DNA of 17,428 nucleotides from Ovoidimarina sp039190895 (GCA_039190895.1 JBCCXY010000087.1:1-17428), one strand, 5' to 3'; positions 7,401-14,956 are shown, numbered from the stretch's first letter. Program-made: numbers and translations. The notes: generated by a model not told the origin, from the sequence alone.

Positions 7401-8701
7401 CACTTCGCCCCCACGCGTTTGCGGTACACGATGTCGATGAAGACCGCGAAGACCAAAACAGTGCCGACGACGATGTTCTGAAACGGCGCATCAACCCCGA
7501 CCATTGCCATCCCGGACTGCAGGGACTGCATGATCAGTGCCCCGATGATCGCGCCGTAAATGGTGCCAAAGCCACCGGCCAATGCCGTTCCGCCGATCAC
7601 CGCCGCCGCAATGACGCGCAATTCGTCCAGCGTGCCAATGTCATTGCCATGGTTCGAAAGCCGCGCCGAAGCGACCACCGCCGACAAGGCACAAAGAAAG
7701 CCCATCAGCGCGAAAATCTTCACCGTCAGCCAGCGGGTATTGATCCCCGACAGCTCCGCTGCATCGGGGTTGCCCCCGGTCGCATAGACGTACCGGCCAA
7801 ATCGCGTCCGCTTTGCCACGATGGTCATGCACACCGCCACGAGAATGAGGATGAGGACAGAGATCGGCAGCCCGTAGCCCACCACGAGGCCCTCCGGCAT
7901 TACCTCACCCCGCGCTTCGAACATCCGCTCTAGCCGACGCTCCGGGATGGTGTAGGCGTTCAAAACCGCGATGAACCCGAGGATCGCCGCGATCACAATC
8001 CCCGACAGCGTCAGCTCCGCCCAAACCGGTTTCACGGGAAACCCGTGCGCCGCCTTCGCCCGCCGCGCGTTCCACAACGCCCACAGGGCGCCCACGCAGG
8101 CCAGGGCCGCCAGGGCCCAACTCCACGTCGTCCCCAACGTGCCGTTCGTCCCGCCAAACATCAGGAAATTCGAGTCTAGCGGGCCAATTGTCTGACCGCT
8201 CGTCATGTACCAGGCGACATTCCTCCAGACGAGGAAGCCCCCCAGCGTCACGATAAAGGCCGGGATCGTCAGATAACCAACCATCCACCCCTGAAACGCC
8301 CCGATCAGCGTGCCCACCAGCAGGCCGATGATGATCGCGAGGATCCAGATCATCGGATGCCCCAGCCCGAGGCCAAACATGTTTGGCAGAATCTCGGTCT
8401 GCATCATCGCCATCACTGCCGAGGTCGTCGCCAGCAACGCCCCCACGGACAGATCAATGTGCCGATTGACGATCACAAAGACCATGCCGCAGGCCATAAT
8501 CGCAACCGACACCGTCTGGATCGTCAGGTTGAAGATGTTCCGCGGGGTCAGAAACCGCCCGTCAGTGAACAAGTTAAACCCGATGCACAGGATGATCAAA
8601 GCGCCGATCATGCCAAGAAGCCGGGTGTCGAGTTCCAGCTTCTGGAACAGGGACCCTTCGCTCTTTGCAGGGATCGGCCGAGACGCCGTGGAATCCGTCA
8701 T
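7400..8701 (-). CDS. xylH: Xylose ABC transporter permease
   Basis: A 433-residue inner-membrane protein of the RbsC/XylH branch. Many hydrophobic helices are visible, beginning LLGMIGALIILCIGFNLF. Family blocks include FVIVNRHIDLSVGALLATTSAVMA, GWMVGYLTIPAFIVTLGGFLVWRN and the C-terminal GGTALAGGFGTIYGAIIGALI. A non-conserved hydrophilic stretch at about residues 270-285 (PERRLERMFEARGEVMPEG) is a loop between helices. GGAAGG lies ahead of the ATG at 8701. The gene lies between xylF and xylG; the 75-bp gap to xylF holds a terminator-like stem. Assignment to xylose rests on XylF and XylA next to it. Confidence 0.94.
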   Translation of the reverse strand: MTDSTASRPIPAKSEGSLFQKLELDTRLLGMIGALIILCIGFNLFTDGRFLTPRNIFNLTIQTVSVAIMACGMVFVIVNRHIDLSVGALLATTSAVMAMMQTEILPNMFGLGLGHPMIWILAIIIGLLVGTLIGAFQGWMVGYLTIPAFIVTLGGFLVWRNVAWYMTSGQTIGPLDSNFLMFGGTNGTLGTTWSWALAALACVGALWALWNARRAKAAHGFPVKPVWAELTLSGIVIAAILGFIAVLNAYTIPERRLERMFEARGEVMPEGLVVGYGLPISVLILILVAVCMTIVAKRTRFGRYVYATGGNPDAAELSGINTRWLTVKIFALMGFLCALSAVVASARLSNHGNDIGTLDELRVIAAAVIGGTALAGGFGTIYGAIIGALIMQSLQSGMAMVGVDAPFQNIVVGTVLVFAVFIDIVYRKRVGAK

Positions 8702-8726
8702 GTCAGACCTTCCCGAGCCAATTCCG

Positions 8727-8759
8727 CCAAAAATACGACCCCGGCCAATGCCGGGGTCG
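8727..8759 (-). terminator. Stem-loop with T-run between xylF and xylH
   Basis: A perfect 10-bp stem, CGACCCCGGC (8736-8745) and GCCGGGGTCG (8750-8759), closes the loop CAAT. Read on the minus strand it is followed by TATTTTTGG. This is an intrinsic-terminator shape with a short T-run, placed after the binding-protein gene and before the permease. It is most likely a partial terminator or 3' stabiliser that raises XylF over XylH, XylG and XylA. Confidence 0.75.
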
Positions 8760-8776
8760 AAAGGAGTATGTCTAGA

Positions 8777-9784
8777 TCAGTTGCAGGGCGCCGGGCCGTT
8801 GGTCACGCCCTGGCACAGGGCCTCTTGCGTGATCCAGCCCGCGTCGACAACAACGCTCAGGTTGTCCGCCGTGATCGGCACCGGCGCAAGGAAGCGCGCC
8901 GACAGCGTAGTACCGGCAGGCGACGTCCACTCGACACTGTCACCGACAGACTCGCCCTTGGCCAGCGCTACGGCGGCTTCGCCTGCGGCCTTGCCAAGCT
9001 CTCGCGCGTCCTTCCAGACCGAGACTGTTTGCGTGCCACTCGCCACACGGTTCAGCGCGGCATGGTCACCGTCCTGACCCGACACCGGAATGCCCTCCAT
9101 CCCCTGTGCCGTCAGTGCCGCGACAACGCCACCAGCGGTCCCGTCGTTCGAGGCGATGACCGCGTCGACGTTGTTGTCATTGGCGGTCAGAATCTGTTCC
9201 ATGTTGCGCTGCGCGTTGGCGGGCAGCCAGCCGTCCGTGTAGGCCTCGCCCACAATCGTAATGTCACCGGATGAGACAGCCGCATCGATGATCTCTTGCT
9301 GACCACCGCGCAGGAAGTCTGCGTTCGGATCGGTGGGCGAGCCCTTAATCATCACGTAGTTGCCGTTCGGCTGCGCCGCGAACACGGCGCGCGCCTGCAT
9401 CCGACCCACTTCGACATTATCGAAGGTAAGGTAAAACGCCCGCTCGTCCTCGATCAGACGGTCATAGGCGATGACCGGAATGCCCTCGTCCGCCGCGGCT
9501 TGCACCGCCGGGCCAATAGCTTGCGAATCCTGTGCGAGGATGACCAACGCATCGACGCCCTGAGCGATCAGGCTCTCAATATCCGATAGCTGCTTGGACG
9601 AAGATGACTGCGCGTCCGACGACACATACGTCGCCCCCGCGGCTTCTAGTGCGGCGACGATTGCCGCCTCGTCCGTCTTCCAACGCTCTTCCTGAAAGTT
9701 GGACCAGCTCACGCCGACGGTCTGGGCAAAGGCAGCCGTTCCCATGAGCATGGCAACAGCGGACAGGCTGAGAATGTTCTTCAT
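8777..9784 (-). CDS. xylF: D-xylose periplasmic binding protein
   Basis: A 335-residue secreted sugar-binding protein of the periplasmic-binding-protein type 1 fold. The signal peptide MKNILSLSAVAMLMGTAAFA is cut before QTVGVSW. Blocks typical of XylF are SNFQEERWKTDE, IESLIAQGVDALVILAQDS, PVIAYDRLIEDERAFYLTFDN, IASNDGTAGGVVAAL and VSGQDGDHAALNRV. The start is set at 9784: GGGAGG (9790-9795) sits five bases upstream. The longer reading frame to 9835 would add 17 charged residues before the signal peptide and has no such site. It is the first gene of the operon, divergent from xylR across a 121-bp control region. Confidence 0.95.
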   Translation of the reverse strand: MKNILSLSAVAMLMGTAAFAQTVGVSWSNFQEERWKTDEAAIVAALEAAGATYVSSDAQSSSSKQLSDIESLIAQGVDALVILAQDSQAIGPAVQAAADEGIPVIAYDRLIEDERAFYLTFDNVEVGRMQARAVFAAQPNGNYVMIKGSPTDPNADFLRGGQQEIIDAAVSSGDITIVGEAYTDGWLPANAQRNMEQILTANDNNVDAVIASNDGTAGGVVAALTAQGMEGIPVSGQDGDHAALNRVASGTQTVSVWKDARELGKAAGEAAVALAKGESVGDSVEWTSPAGTTLSARFLAPVPITADNLSVVVDAGWITQEALCQGVTNGPAPCN

Positions 9785-9841
9785 AATTTCCTCCCAAAAG
9801 GGTCTCTTTCCGGCGATTCGCCGACGACCATGCATTTGCGT

Positions 9842-9870
9842 ACCATATTTTTTTCACTCGGCAAAAAAAT
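9842..9870 (-). promoter_or_regulatory. Putative XylR operator and xylF promoter region
   Basis: A palindrome with perfect 8-bp arms, ATTTTTTT (9847-9854) and AAAAAAAT (9863-9870), around the GC-rich spacer CACTCGGC. AT-rich arms around a short centre are the known form of ROK-family (NagC/Mlc type) operators. On the minus strand a -10-like TATGGT (9847-9842) abuts one arm, so the palindrome covers the -35 zone of xylF; the other arm lies next to the xylR -35. One bound repressor dimer could therefore silence both directions. The palindrome is seen; its role is inferred. Confidence 0.65.
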
Positions 9871-9871
9871 T

Positions 9872-9899
9872 ATGACAAAGGCCCGCAAGTCCCTATAGT
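9872..9899 (+). promoter_or_regulatory. Putative sigma-70 promoter of xylR
   Basis: The -35 is ATGACA (9872-9877) and the -10 is TATAGT (9894-9899), each five of six to consensus, with a 16-bp spacer. The expected transcription start falls at or very near 9906, the first base of the xylR ATG. The -35 lies directly beside the palindrome at 9847-9870, consistent with autoregulation. Confidence 0.6.
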
Positions 9900-9905
9900 G
9901 CAGGC

Positions 9906-11147
9906 ATGAAAGAGGATCGCGGCTCTGCACGATTACGCCGGATCGCTGACGCCGCCGGGCTGGACGCCCGCGCTGTCACGCGGTTGCGCGTGCTGAACTG
10001 CATCCGCGAGGCGGGCGAGGCGTCGCGCACCGACATTGCCGCGTCCCTGCGCCTCAGTCCAGCCACTGTTACCTTCGTGACCTCGGGCCTTATGTCCGGC
10101 TCGCTGATCGAAGAAGTCGCCAGCCAGGACACTGGCGAAACCTCCCGGCGCGGACGCCCGCGCGTGGCGCTCCGCCTGACACGTGGCCTGCATCACGTCG
10201 CGGGCATCAAGATCGCTCGGAAGATGATATCGGTCCTTGTCCTGGATTTTGACGGCACTGTGGTGGCGGATGGAGAATTCCCCCTCCACCAGTCCCAAAT
10301 GACGCCCGACGCGCTGGTCACAACCATCCGATCCTGCGTCGCAGATACCTGTACAGATCTCGTCGGAGGGATAAACGCCCTCGCGGGCATCGCCATCGGG
10401 CTCGCCGGTCAGATCGACGCCAACGCGCGCTTCGTCCACTGGTCCTCTTCGCTCACTGAACGCAATGTCGACCTCGGCTCTCTCCTCGACGCCCACCTGC
10501 CCTGCGCGTCCTTTGTCGAAAACGACGCGAACCTCGTCGCCAAGGCCGAACACCTGTTTGGCGAAGCAAGGGGGCTCACCAACTTCCTCGTCGTCACCGT
10601 GGAATACGGCGTCGGTCTCGGCATCGTTCTTGACGGCAAACTGCACCGGGGCGAGCGCGGATGCGGTGCCGAGTTCGGACACACGAAGGTGGCCCTTGAC
10701 GGCGCGCCCTGCCAATGCGGCCAGTCCGGATGCCTCGAAGCCTATGTCGGCAGCTACGCCCTGCTCCGCGATGCCGACAGCATCCTGTGCAACCCGAAAG
10801 ACGTCAGCGTCGAAGCGATGGTGGACGCCGCCGCCGACGGGAACACGAGGGCGCAGGCTGTGCTCGACCGCGCCGGTCAGATGTTCGGGATGGGCCTTGC
10901 AAACCTGATCAATCTGTTCGACCCCGAATGCATCATCCTTTCAGGAGCAAAGCACCGGATTGCGCATCTGCACTCCAACGAGGTTCTCGCCCTCGTCCGC
11001 CGCAGCGTTATCAATGTCGACGCCCCCCTCCCCGAGATCCGCGTCCACCACTGGAGTGACGAGATGTGGGCCCGCGGCGCCGCCGCCCTCGGGATCGAGC
11101 GCGTCTCGGCCCTCAAAGTGAAGGAGCTAGGCAGAGATGCTGCGTAG
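9906..11147 (+). CDS. xylR: ROK-family transcriptional regulator, probable xylose repressor
   Basis: A 413-residue DNA-binding regulator. An N-terminal winged helix-turn-helix at about residues 26-70 (RLRVLNCIREAGEASRTDIA, then LSPATVTFVTSGLM) is followed by a ROK sugar-kinase-like domain. ROK marks are EFGH (256-259), the zinc motif C269-x-C271-G-x-x-G-C276-L-E, and NDAN with D207 at the usual catalytic position. It presumably binds xylose and releases the operator between itself and xylF. No ribosome site precedes the ATG at 9906, and the nearest promoter would start transcription at that ATG. An alternative start inside the helix-turn-helix is unlikely. The last 11 bp overlap the next gene. 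The name is by context; the family is certain. Confidence 0.93.
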   Translation: MKEDRGSARLRRIADAAGLDARAVTRLRVLNCIREAGEASRTDIAASLRLSPATVTFVTSGLMSGSLIEEVASQDTGETSRRGRPRVALRLTRGLHHVAGIKIARKMISVLVLDFDGTVVADGEFPLHQSQMTPDALVTTIRSCVADTCTDLVGGINALAGIAIGLAGQIDANARFVHWSSSLTERNVDLGSLLDAHLPCASFVENDANLVAKAEHLFGEARGLTNFLVVTVEYGVGLGIVLDGKLHRGERGCGAEFGHTKVALDGAPCQCGQSGCLEAYVGSYALLRDADSILCNPKDVSVEAMVDAAADGNTRAQAVLDRAGQMFGMGLANLINLFDPECIILSGAKHRIAHLHSNEVLALVRRSVINVDAPLPEIRVHHWSDEMWARGAAALGIERVSALKVKELGRDAA

Positions 11148-12642
11148 TATAACCCTTCTGGTCCTACTCGCCTCACCGGCAATGGCACAGGTGACCTTCG
11201 ACCCCGTCGAGGTGCCCGAGCACATTTACGACGGCGGATGGGAGCACTTCGTGGGTGGCGGCGTTGCCGTTTTCGACTGCGACGGCGACACCCTGCCCGA
11301 CCTCTACGCCGCAGGCGGAACCAACCCGGCCCGCCTGTTCCGTAACACCTCGGCAGACAAGGTCAGCTTCCGCGAGGAAACGCCTGAGGCCCTTGCCCTG
11401 AAAGGCGTAACGGGCGCCTACCCGCTGGATATCAACGGCGATGGCATCCTCGATCTCGCCGTCCTGCGCGTCGGGCCGGACGCCCTGCTGCGCGGCACTG
11501 GCGACTGCACCTTCAGCCCCTTCGACGGGCTGGGCTTCCAAAGCCCCGACGCCTGGACAACCGCATTCTCCGCAACGTGGGAGGCCGGAAACTCCCTCCC
11601 CACCCTCGCCTTCGGCACCTATGTCGACCGCAGCGACGCAGACGGCCCGTTCGAGGCCTGCGACGCGTCGCTGCTCTACCGCCCGGATGGCGACGGCTAC
11701 GCCCCGCCCCTCCGCCTTGAGCCCGGCTACTGCACCCTCTCGATCCTGTTCTCCGACTGGAACCGAAACGGCACCGCCGACCTGCGCATCTCCAATGACC
11801 GCCACTACTACGTGCGCGGCGGGAGCGAACAGATGTGGGCGCTGGACGACGAACCCCGGCTCTACAGCCCCGATGACGGCTGGGCCGAGTTCTCAATCTG
11901 GGGAATGGGCATCGCATCGCGCGACCTAACCGGGGACGGCCTGCCCGAAGTCTACCTCACCTCAATGGGCGACCAGAAATTGCAGATCTTCGAAGGCACC
12001 GAGGATCGCCCCTCGTGGCGCGACGCAACCTACGATTTCGGCACGACCGCCCACCGCCCCCATGTCGGCTCGGACGGTCGCCCCTCCACCGGGTGGCATG
12101 CCGAATTCGGTGACGTGAACAACGACGACCGCGACGACATCTTCGTGACTAAGGGCAACGTCGAACAGATGCCCGTCGCGGCGATGGAAGACCCCAACAC
12201 GCTGTTGATCCAGCAACCCGACGGCACATTCCTCGAAGGCTCCGCCGAAGCAGGCATCGCCTCCATGGCCCGCTCGCGCGGCGGCTCGGTGGTGGACCTG
12301 AACAACGACGGGCTACTCGACGTCGTCGTCGTCAACCGCCGCGCGCCGATGGAGGTCTTCCAGAACACCTCCCCCGACGCCGGCAACTGGCTGTCCGTCC
12401 GGGTCTTGCAAAATCGCCCCAACACCGCCGCCATCGGCGCCTTCCTCGAACTCCGCACCCCGACCCGCACAATCGTCCGGGAACTCACGGTCGGAGGCGG
12501 CCACGCCGGAGGACAGGCAGGGCCGGAACACTTCGGGCTGGGGCAGATCGAAACCGTCGATCTGCGTGTGATCTGGCCTGACGGCACCGCGATCGAGTGG
12601 CAAACAATTTCGGTAAATCAGGCAGTTGTCGTCAGTAGATAG
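11137..12642 (+). CDS. Secreted CRTAC1-like protein (FG-GAP/VCBS repeats plus ASPIC/UnbV domain)
   Basis: A 501-residue exported protein. The signal peptide MLRSITLLVLLASPAMA precedes QVTFDPVEV. Calcium-loop repeats of FG-GAP/VCBS type recur as DCDGDTLPDLYAAG, DINGDGILDLAVLRVG, DLTGDGLPEVYLT, DVNNDDRDDIFVT and DLNNDGLLDVVVVNRR, which predicts a beta-propeller. The last 110 or so residues, from NWLSVRVLQNRPNTAAIGA to LRVIWPDGTAIEWQ, form the ASPIC/UnbV domain. AAGGAG (11121-11126) precedes the ATG by ten bases. The gene starts inside xylR (11-bp overlap), so it can be made from the xylR transcript, although nothing links it to xylose. It converges on the dihaem peroxidase gene across repeat copy 3. 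Biochemical function unknown; it may bind calcium or a surface partner. Confidence 0.92.
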   Translation: MLRSITLLVLLASPAMAQVTFDPVEVPEHIYDGGWEHFVGGGVAVFDCDGDTLPDLYAAGGTNPARLFRNTSADKVSFREETPEALALKGVTGAYPLDINGDGILDLAVLRVGPDALLRGTGDCTFSPFDGLGFQSPDAWTTAFSATWEAGNSLPTLAFGTYVDRSDADGPFEACDASLLYRPDGDGYAPPLRLEPGYCTLSILFSDWNRNGTADLRISNDRHYYVRGGSEQMWALDDEPRLYSPDDGWAEFSIWGMGIASRDLTGDGLPEVYLTSMGDQKLQIFEGTEDRPSWRDATYDFGTTAHRPHVGSDGRPSTGWHAEFGDVNNDDRDDIFVTKGNVEQMPVAAMEDPNTLLIQQPDGTFLEGSAEAGIASMARSRGGSVVDLNNDGLLDVVVVNRRAPMEVFQNTSPDAGNWLSVRVLQNRPNTAAIGAFLELRTPTRTIVRELTVGGGHAGGQAGPEHFGLGQIETVDLRVIWPDGTAIEWQTISVNQAVVVSR

Positions 12643-12646
12643 GACG

Positions 12647-12812
12647 AAGCCGCGCTATCGGCGGGCCCAGGACCGGCGATGCTGACAAGTGTACAAAGCA
12701 ATTAATCGTGCAGTCCCGCCATCGTTCCGAGTGATGCGCTGACCCATAACAATCGCCGGGCCAGGGGTGGGCCCGTCGATGGCGCGGCGGCCTGAAGGCC
12801 TTGATCCCGCGC
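12647..12812 (-). repeat. Intergenic structured repeat, copy 3 (inverted)
   Basis: A 166-bp copy on the minus strand that almost fills the 185-bp convergent gap between the CRTAC1 gene and the dihaem peroxidase gene. Read on the minus strand it begins GCGCGGGATCAAGGCC, then loop TTCA, then GGCCGCCGCGCC. The loop differs in sequence and length from the other copies while the stem is unchanged. The two ends carry complementary ATCGCCGG/CCGGCGAT arms. The central part (GGGTCAGCGCATCACTC, then ATGGCGG and GCACGAT) pairs it with copy 1 as a subfamily. Confidence 0.85.
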
Positions 12813-12827
12813 CGGAAAACGTTCCAC

Positions 12828-14117
12828 CTACTGATCCACCGGCAGCCCACTCGGAACAGACTCCGGTACGCCCAAGCGTTCCGCTGGGTCTTCCAGCGCC
12901 CCGAGAAACGCGATCAGCGCCGCGACATCAGCGTCGCTCAACTCCGCAGGCGCCAGAACATTCGCCTCCGCAATCGCCTTCACCTCGGACGGATCAGACA
13001 GAATGCGCAAATCCTCCGCCCCCGCCAGCGCCGGAAGGATCGCGATGCCTGGATCATAGCCGCCCAGCGCCCCCACCGGATCAAGGTGGTGCCGCACCAC
13101 ATCCTCCAGCGTGGCATAGGCGCCGCTGTGTCCATACGGCGCCGTCAGCGTCACGTTGCGCAACGACGGCGTGCGGAACGCATGGGCATCCGCCGTATCC
13201 CCGGTCACCCGCATCCGCCCGACGTCCCTCGCGTGGCTTTCGAACCGCGCCGCCTTCCCCGGCCCAATCTGCGGCACGCCAATCGCGTGAAACGCATGAT
13301 CCGTCTGCAGCCAGCCCGCGTGACAGGACGAACACCCCGCCGTTCCGTAAAACAGTTGCACCCCCCGTTGCGCCTCCGCCTCCAAAGGCGCTCCACCCTT
13401 CATGGCAAGGTCAAACGGCGAGGCATCCGCGCGCCACTCAAAGGCAATGAAATCCGCGATCACATTGGCAATGTCGGTAAAGCGGACCGGCTCTCCCGGT
13501 TGGACGGCGCCGAACGCGGCGGCATACTCCGGCACATCCGCCACCCGGCCAGCGATGATGTCCCACGCGCCGCCGGGCTGGCTCAAAAGCCCCATACGAA
13601 CTGCCTGACTGACATCGTTTTCAGAGTAGTGGCCCGCCATCTCATCCGGCGACAGCACCGGAAACATCGCCTGCGCTGCGAGCGGGGACTGAAACCCACG
13701 CGTCATCTCGGCGCCCAGCGGCGTGCGGATGCCGTAGGGTTGGCCAGGGTCTGCCTCCAAGCGCCCGTCATGGAAGAACACCGTGAACTCCTCGGCACCG
13801 AGGTTCCACAACCCCGGCGCGTTCCTCGGCAAGCGCTGCTCCGGCAGGTTCTCCACGTTGGCCGTCCGTTCCGGCCCGAGCCCCGTCCCGCCCTCACCCA
13901 GCGACAGCGACACACCGTCCGACGTGCCCAGCCGCGGGTGGTGACACGTCGCACACGAGATATTTTGGTTGCCCGACAGAATGGGATCGTAAAACAGCAG
14001 CCGCCCCAACCGCACCCGATCCATGTCCCGCTCTGCAAACTGCGGCCGCGGGCCAAGATCCAACCCAAACGCCGCGTGCCCCGCCAGGATCAGCGCAGCC
14101 ACCAGAAGGCCCCGCAT
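12828..14117 (-). CDS. Dihaem cytochrome c peroxidase / MauG family protein
   Basis: A 429-residue periplasmic protein with a signal-like N-terminus (MRGLLVAALILAGHAAFG). Two c-type haem sites are present, CATCH at 55-59 and CSSCH at 262-266, with the family blocks LGRLLFYDPILSGNQNISC, PRNAPGLWNLG, FFHDGRLEADPG and FRTPSLRNVTLTAPYGHSG. Family members reduce peroxide or use high-valent haem to oxidise a partner protein. At the position where MauG has a tyrosine and classical peroxidases a methionine (after TLEDVV), this protein reads RHHL, with H344 aligned by eye. The start is set at the ATG at 14117, which overlaps the rhomboid stop by one base; the longer frame lies inside the rhomboid gene and lacks a signal peptide. 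Peroxidase versus protein-modifying role is undecided. Confidence 0.93.
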   Translation of the reverse strand: MRGLLVAALILAGHAAFGLDLGPRPQFAERDMDRVRLGRLLFYDPILSGNQNISCATCHHPRLGTSDGVSLSLGEGGTGLGPERTANVENLPEQRLPRNAPGLWNLGAEEFTVFFHDGRLEADPGQPYGIRTPLGAEMTRGFQSPLAAQAMFPVLSPDEMAGHYSENDVSQAVRMGLLSQPGGAWDIIAGRVADVPEYAAAFGAVQPGEPVRFTDIANVIADFIAFEWRADASPFDLAMKGGAPLEAEAQRGVQLFYGTAGCSSCHAGWLQTDHAFHAIGVPQIGPGKAARFESHARDVGRMRVTGDTADAHAFRTPSLRNVTLTAPYGHSGAYATLEDVVRHHLDPVGALGGYDPGIAILPALAGAEDLRILSDPSEVKAIAEANVLAPAELSDADVAALIAFLGALEDPAERLGVPESVPSGLPVDQ

Positions 14118-14734
14118 CACTGTTGCTCCACGTTGCGCACGCGCGGCGAATGCACATGCGTGCGCACCAGAAACGCCGCCGCCACGCCCGCGAGCGCGCC
14201 GAACAGATGCGCTTCCCACGACACGCCGGGCTGACCCGGCAGCACACCCCACACGATGGAGCCATACAGCAGCCCGACGATCACAGCCGCCCCAAGCGTG
14301 ACCGGAGATCGGTCCACGAACCCCCGCGCGATCAGGAACCCGAACCACCCGAAGACAAGACCGGACGCGCCGATATGGATCGCTGTGCCAGCGAACAGCC
14401 AGACCAGCGCGCCGCCCAACAACACGATAATCAGGTTCACCGCCAAAAGCGCACGGGTCGCCGTCACGGCAAGCAGCACGCCCATCAGGACAAGGGGCGG
14501 CGTATTCGACATTAGATGCGCGAAGCTACCGTGCAGGACCGGCATCCCCGCGATCCCGTCCAGCCCCGCGAGGTGCCTCGGGATCAACCCGAACCGGTCG
14601 TTCAGCCCATAATCCGTCGCCCAGTTGACTCCCTGGATCGCCCAAAGCGCCGCGACGAACACAGCGAGCGCAATAAGCCGCGAAACAAGAACCTGCTTAT
14701 TGTCCGAACCGATCATCGACGCAAAGTGAACCAC
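14117..14734 (-). CDS. Rhomboid family intramembrane serine protease
   Basis: A 205-residue polytopic inner-membrane protein with about six hydrophobic helices. The catalytic dyad is S124 in GASG (122-125) and H176 in SWEAHLFGALAG. H73 and N77 in HGSFAHLMSN match the HxxxN oxyanion-hole motif of GlpG-like enzymes. Rhomboids cut transmembrane segments of client proteins within the bilayer. The first codon in the frame is GTG at 14734; an ATG six codons later (14716) is an alternative, and neither has a convincing ribosome site. The stop overlaps the dihaem peroxidase start (TGATG), so the two are translationally coupled. The client is not evident from sequence. Confidence 0.93.
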   Translation of the reverse strand: MVHFASMIGSDNKQVLVSRLIALAVFVAALWAIQGVNWATDYGLNDRFGLIPRHLAGLDGIAGMPVLHGSFAHLMSNTPPLVLMGVLLAVTATRALLAVNLIIVLLGGALVWLFAGTAIHIGASGLVFGWFGFLIARGFVDRSPVTLGAAVIVGLLYGSIVWGVLPGQPGVSWEAHLFGALAGVAAAFLVRTHVHSPRVRNVEQQ

Positions 14735-14917
14735 CGGCCCGTCACGATCAAGCCATGGGGAGAGGTCGTGTTAATCCACAGGTATTCCCCAGCTTTCCCG
14801 TGGATAAGTGCGCACCGTTCCAACAGCCAGAAGCAGCCAAAATCCTTAGTTTTCTTGAGGGAACGCCGCACAATCGACCATCGCCACACGCGGCAATCAG
14901 CCGACCACCGGTGGATA

Positions 14918-14932
14918 TTAACCTTTGGTTAA
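14918..14932. promoter_or_regulatory. CtrA-type binding site TTAA-N7-TTAA
   Basis: The sequence TTAACCTTTGGTTAA is an exact TTAA-N7-TTAA match, the known recognition pattern of the alphaproteobacterial cell-cycle and motility regulator CtrA. It is also a palindrome apart from the central base (TTAACC-TTT-GGTTAA). The second TTAA coincides with the -35 position of a promoter pointing to the small ORF at 15021, the usual geometry for CtrA activation. Confidence 0.6.
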
Positions 14933-14956
14933 GGATTATCGACAATTTTAGCTAAT
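14929..14956 (+). promoter_or_regulatory. Putative promoter upstream of the small ORF
   Basis: TTAAGG (14929-14934) as -35, a 16-bp spacer and GCTAAT (14951-14956) as -10. Both boxes are weak, as expected of an activator-dependent promoter. Transcription would begin near 14963 and leave an untranslated leader of about 58 bases containing GGAGG at 15008-15012. Confidence 0.4.

Noticed and set aside
9785..9835. A 17-residue longer start for xylF at 9835
   Set aside because: It would put charged residues ahead of a clear signal peptide and ignore the near-ideal GGGAGG just before the ATG at 9784.
12801..14234. A 477-codon plus-strand frame opposite the dihaem peroxidase gene
   Set aside because: Antisense shadow: Arg/His/Pro/Gln-rich, no recognisable domain, begins inside repeat copy 3.
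14118..14348. A 77-residue N-terminal extension of the dihaem peroxidase frame
   Set aside because: It lies within the rhomboid gene in another frame, is Arg/Gly-rich, and would bury the signal peptide that starts at the ATG at 14117.
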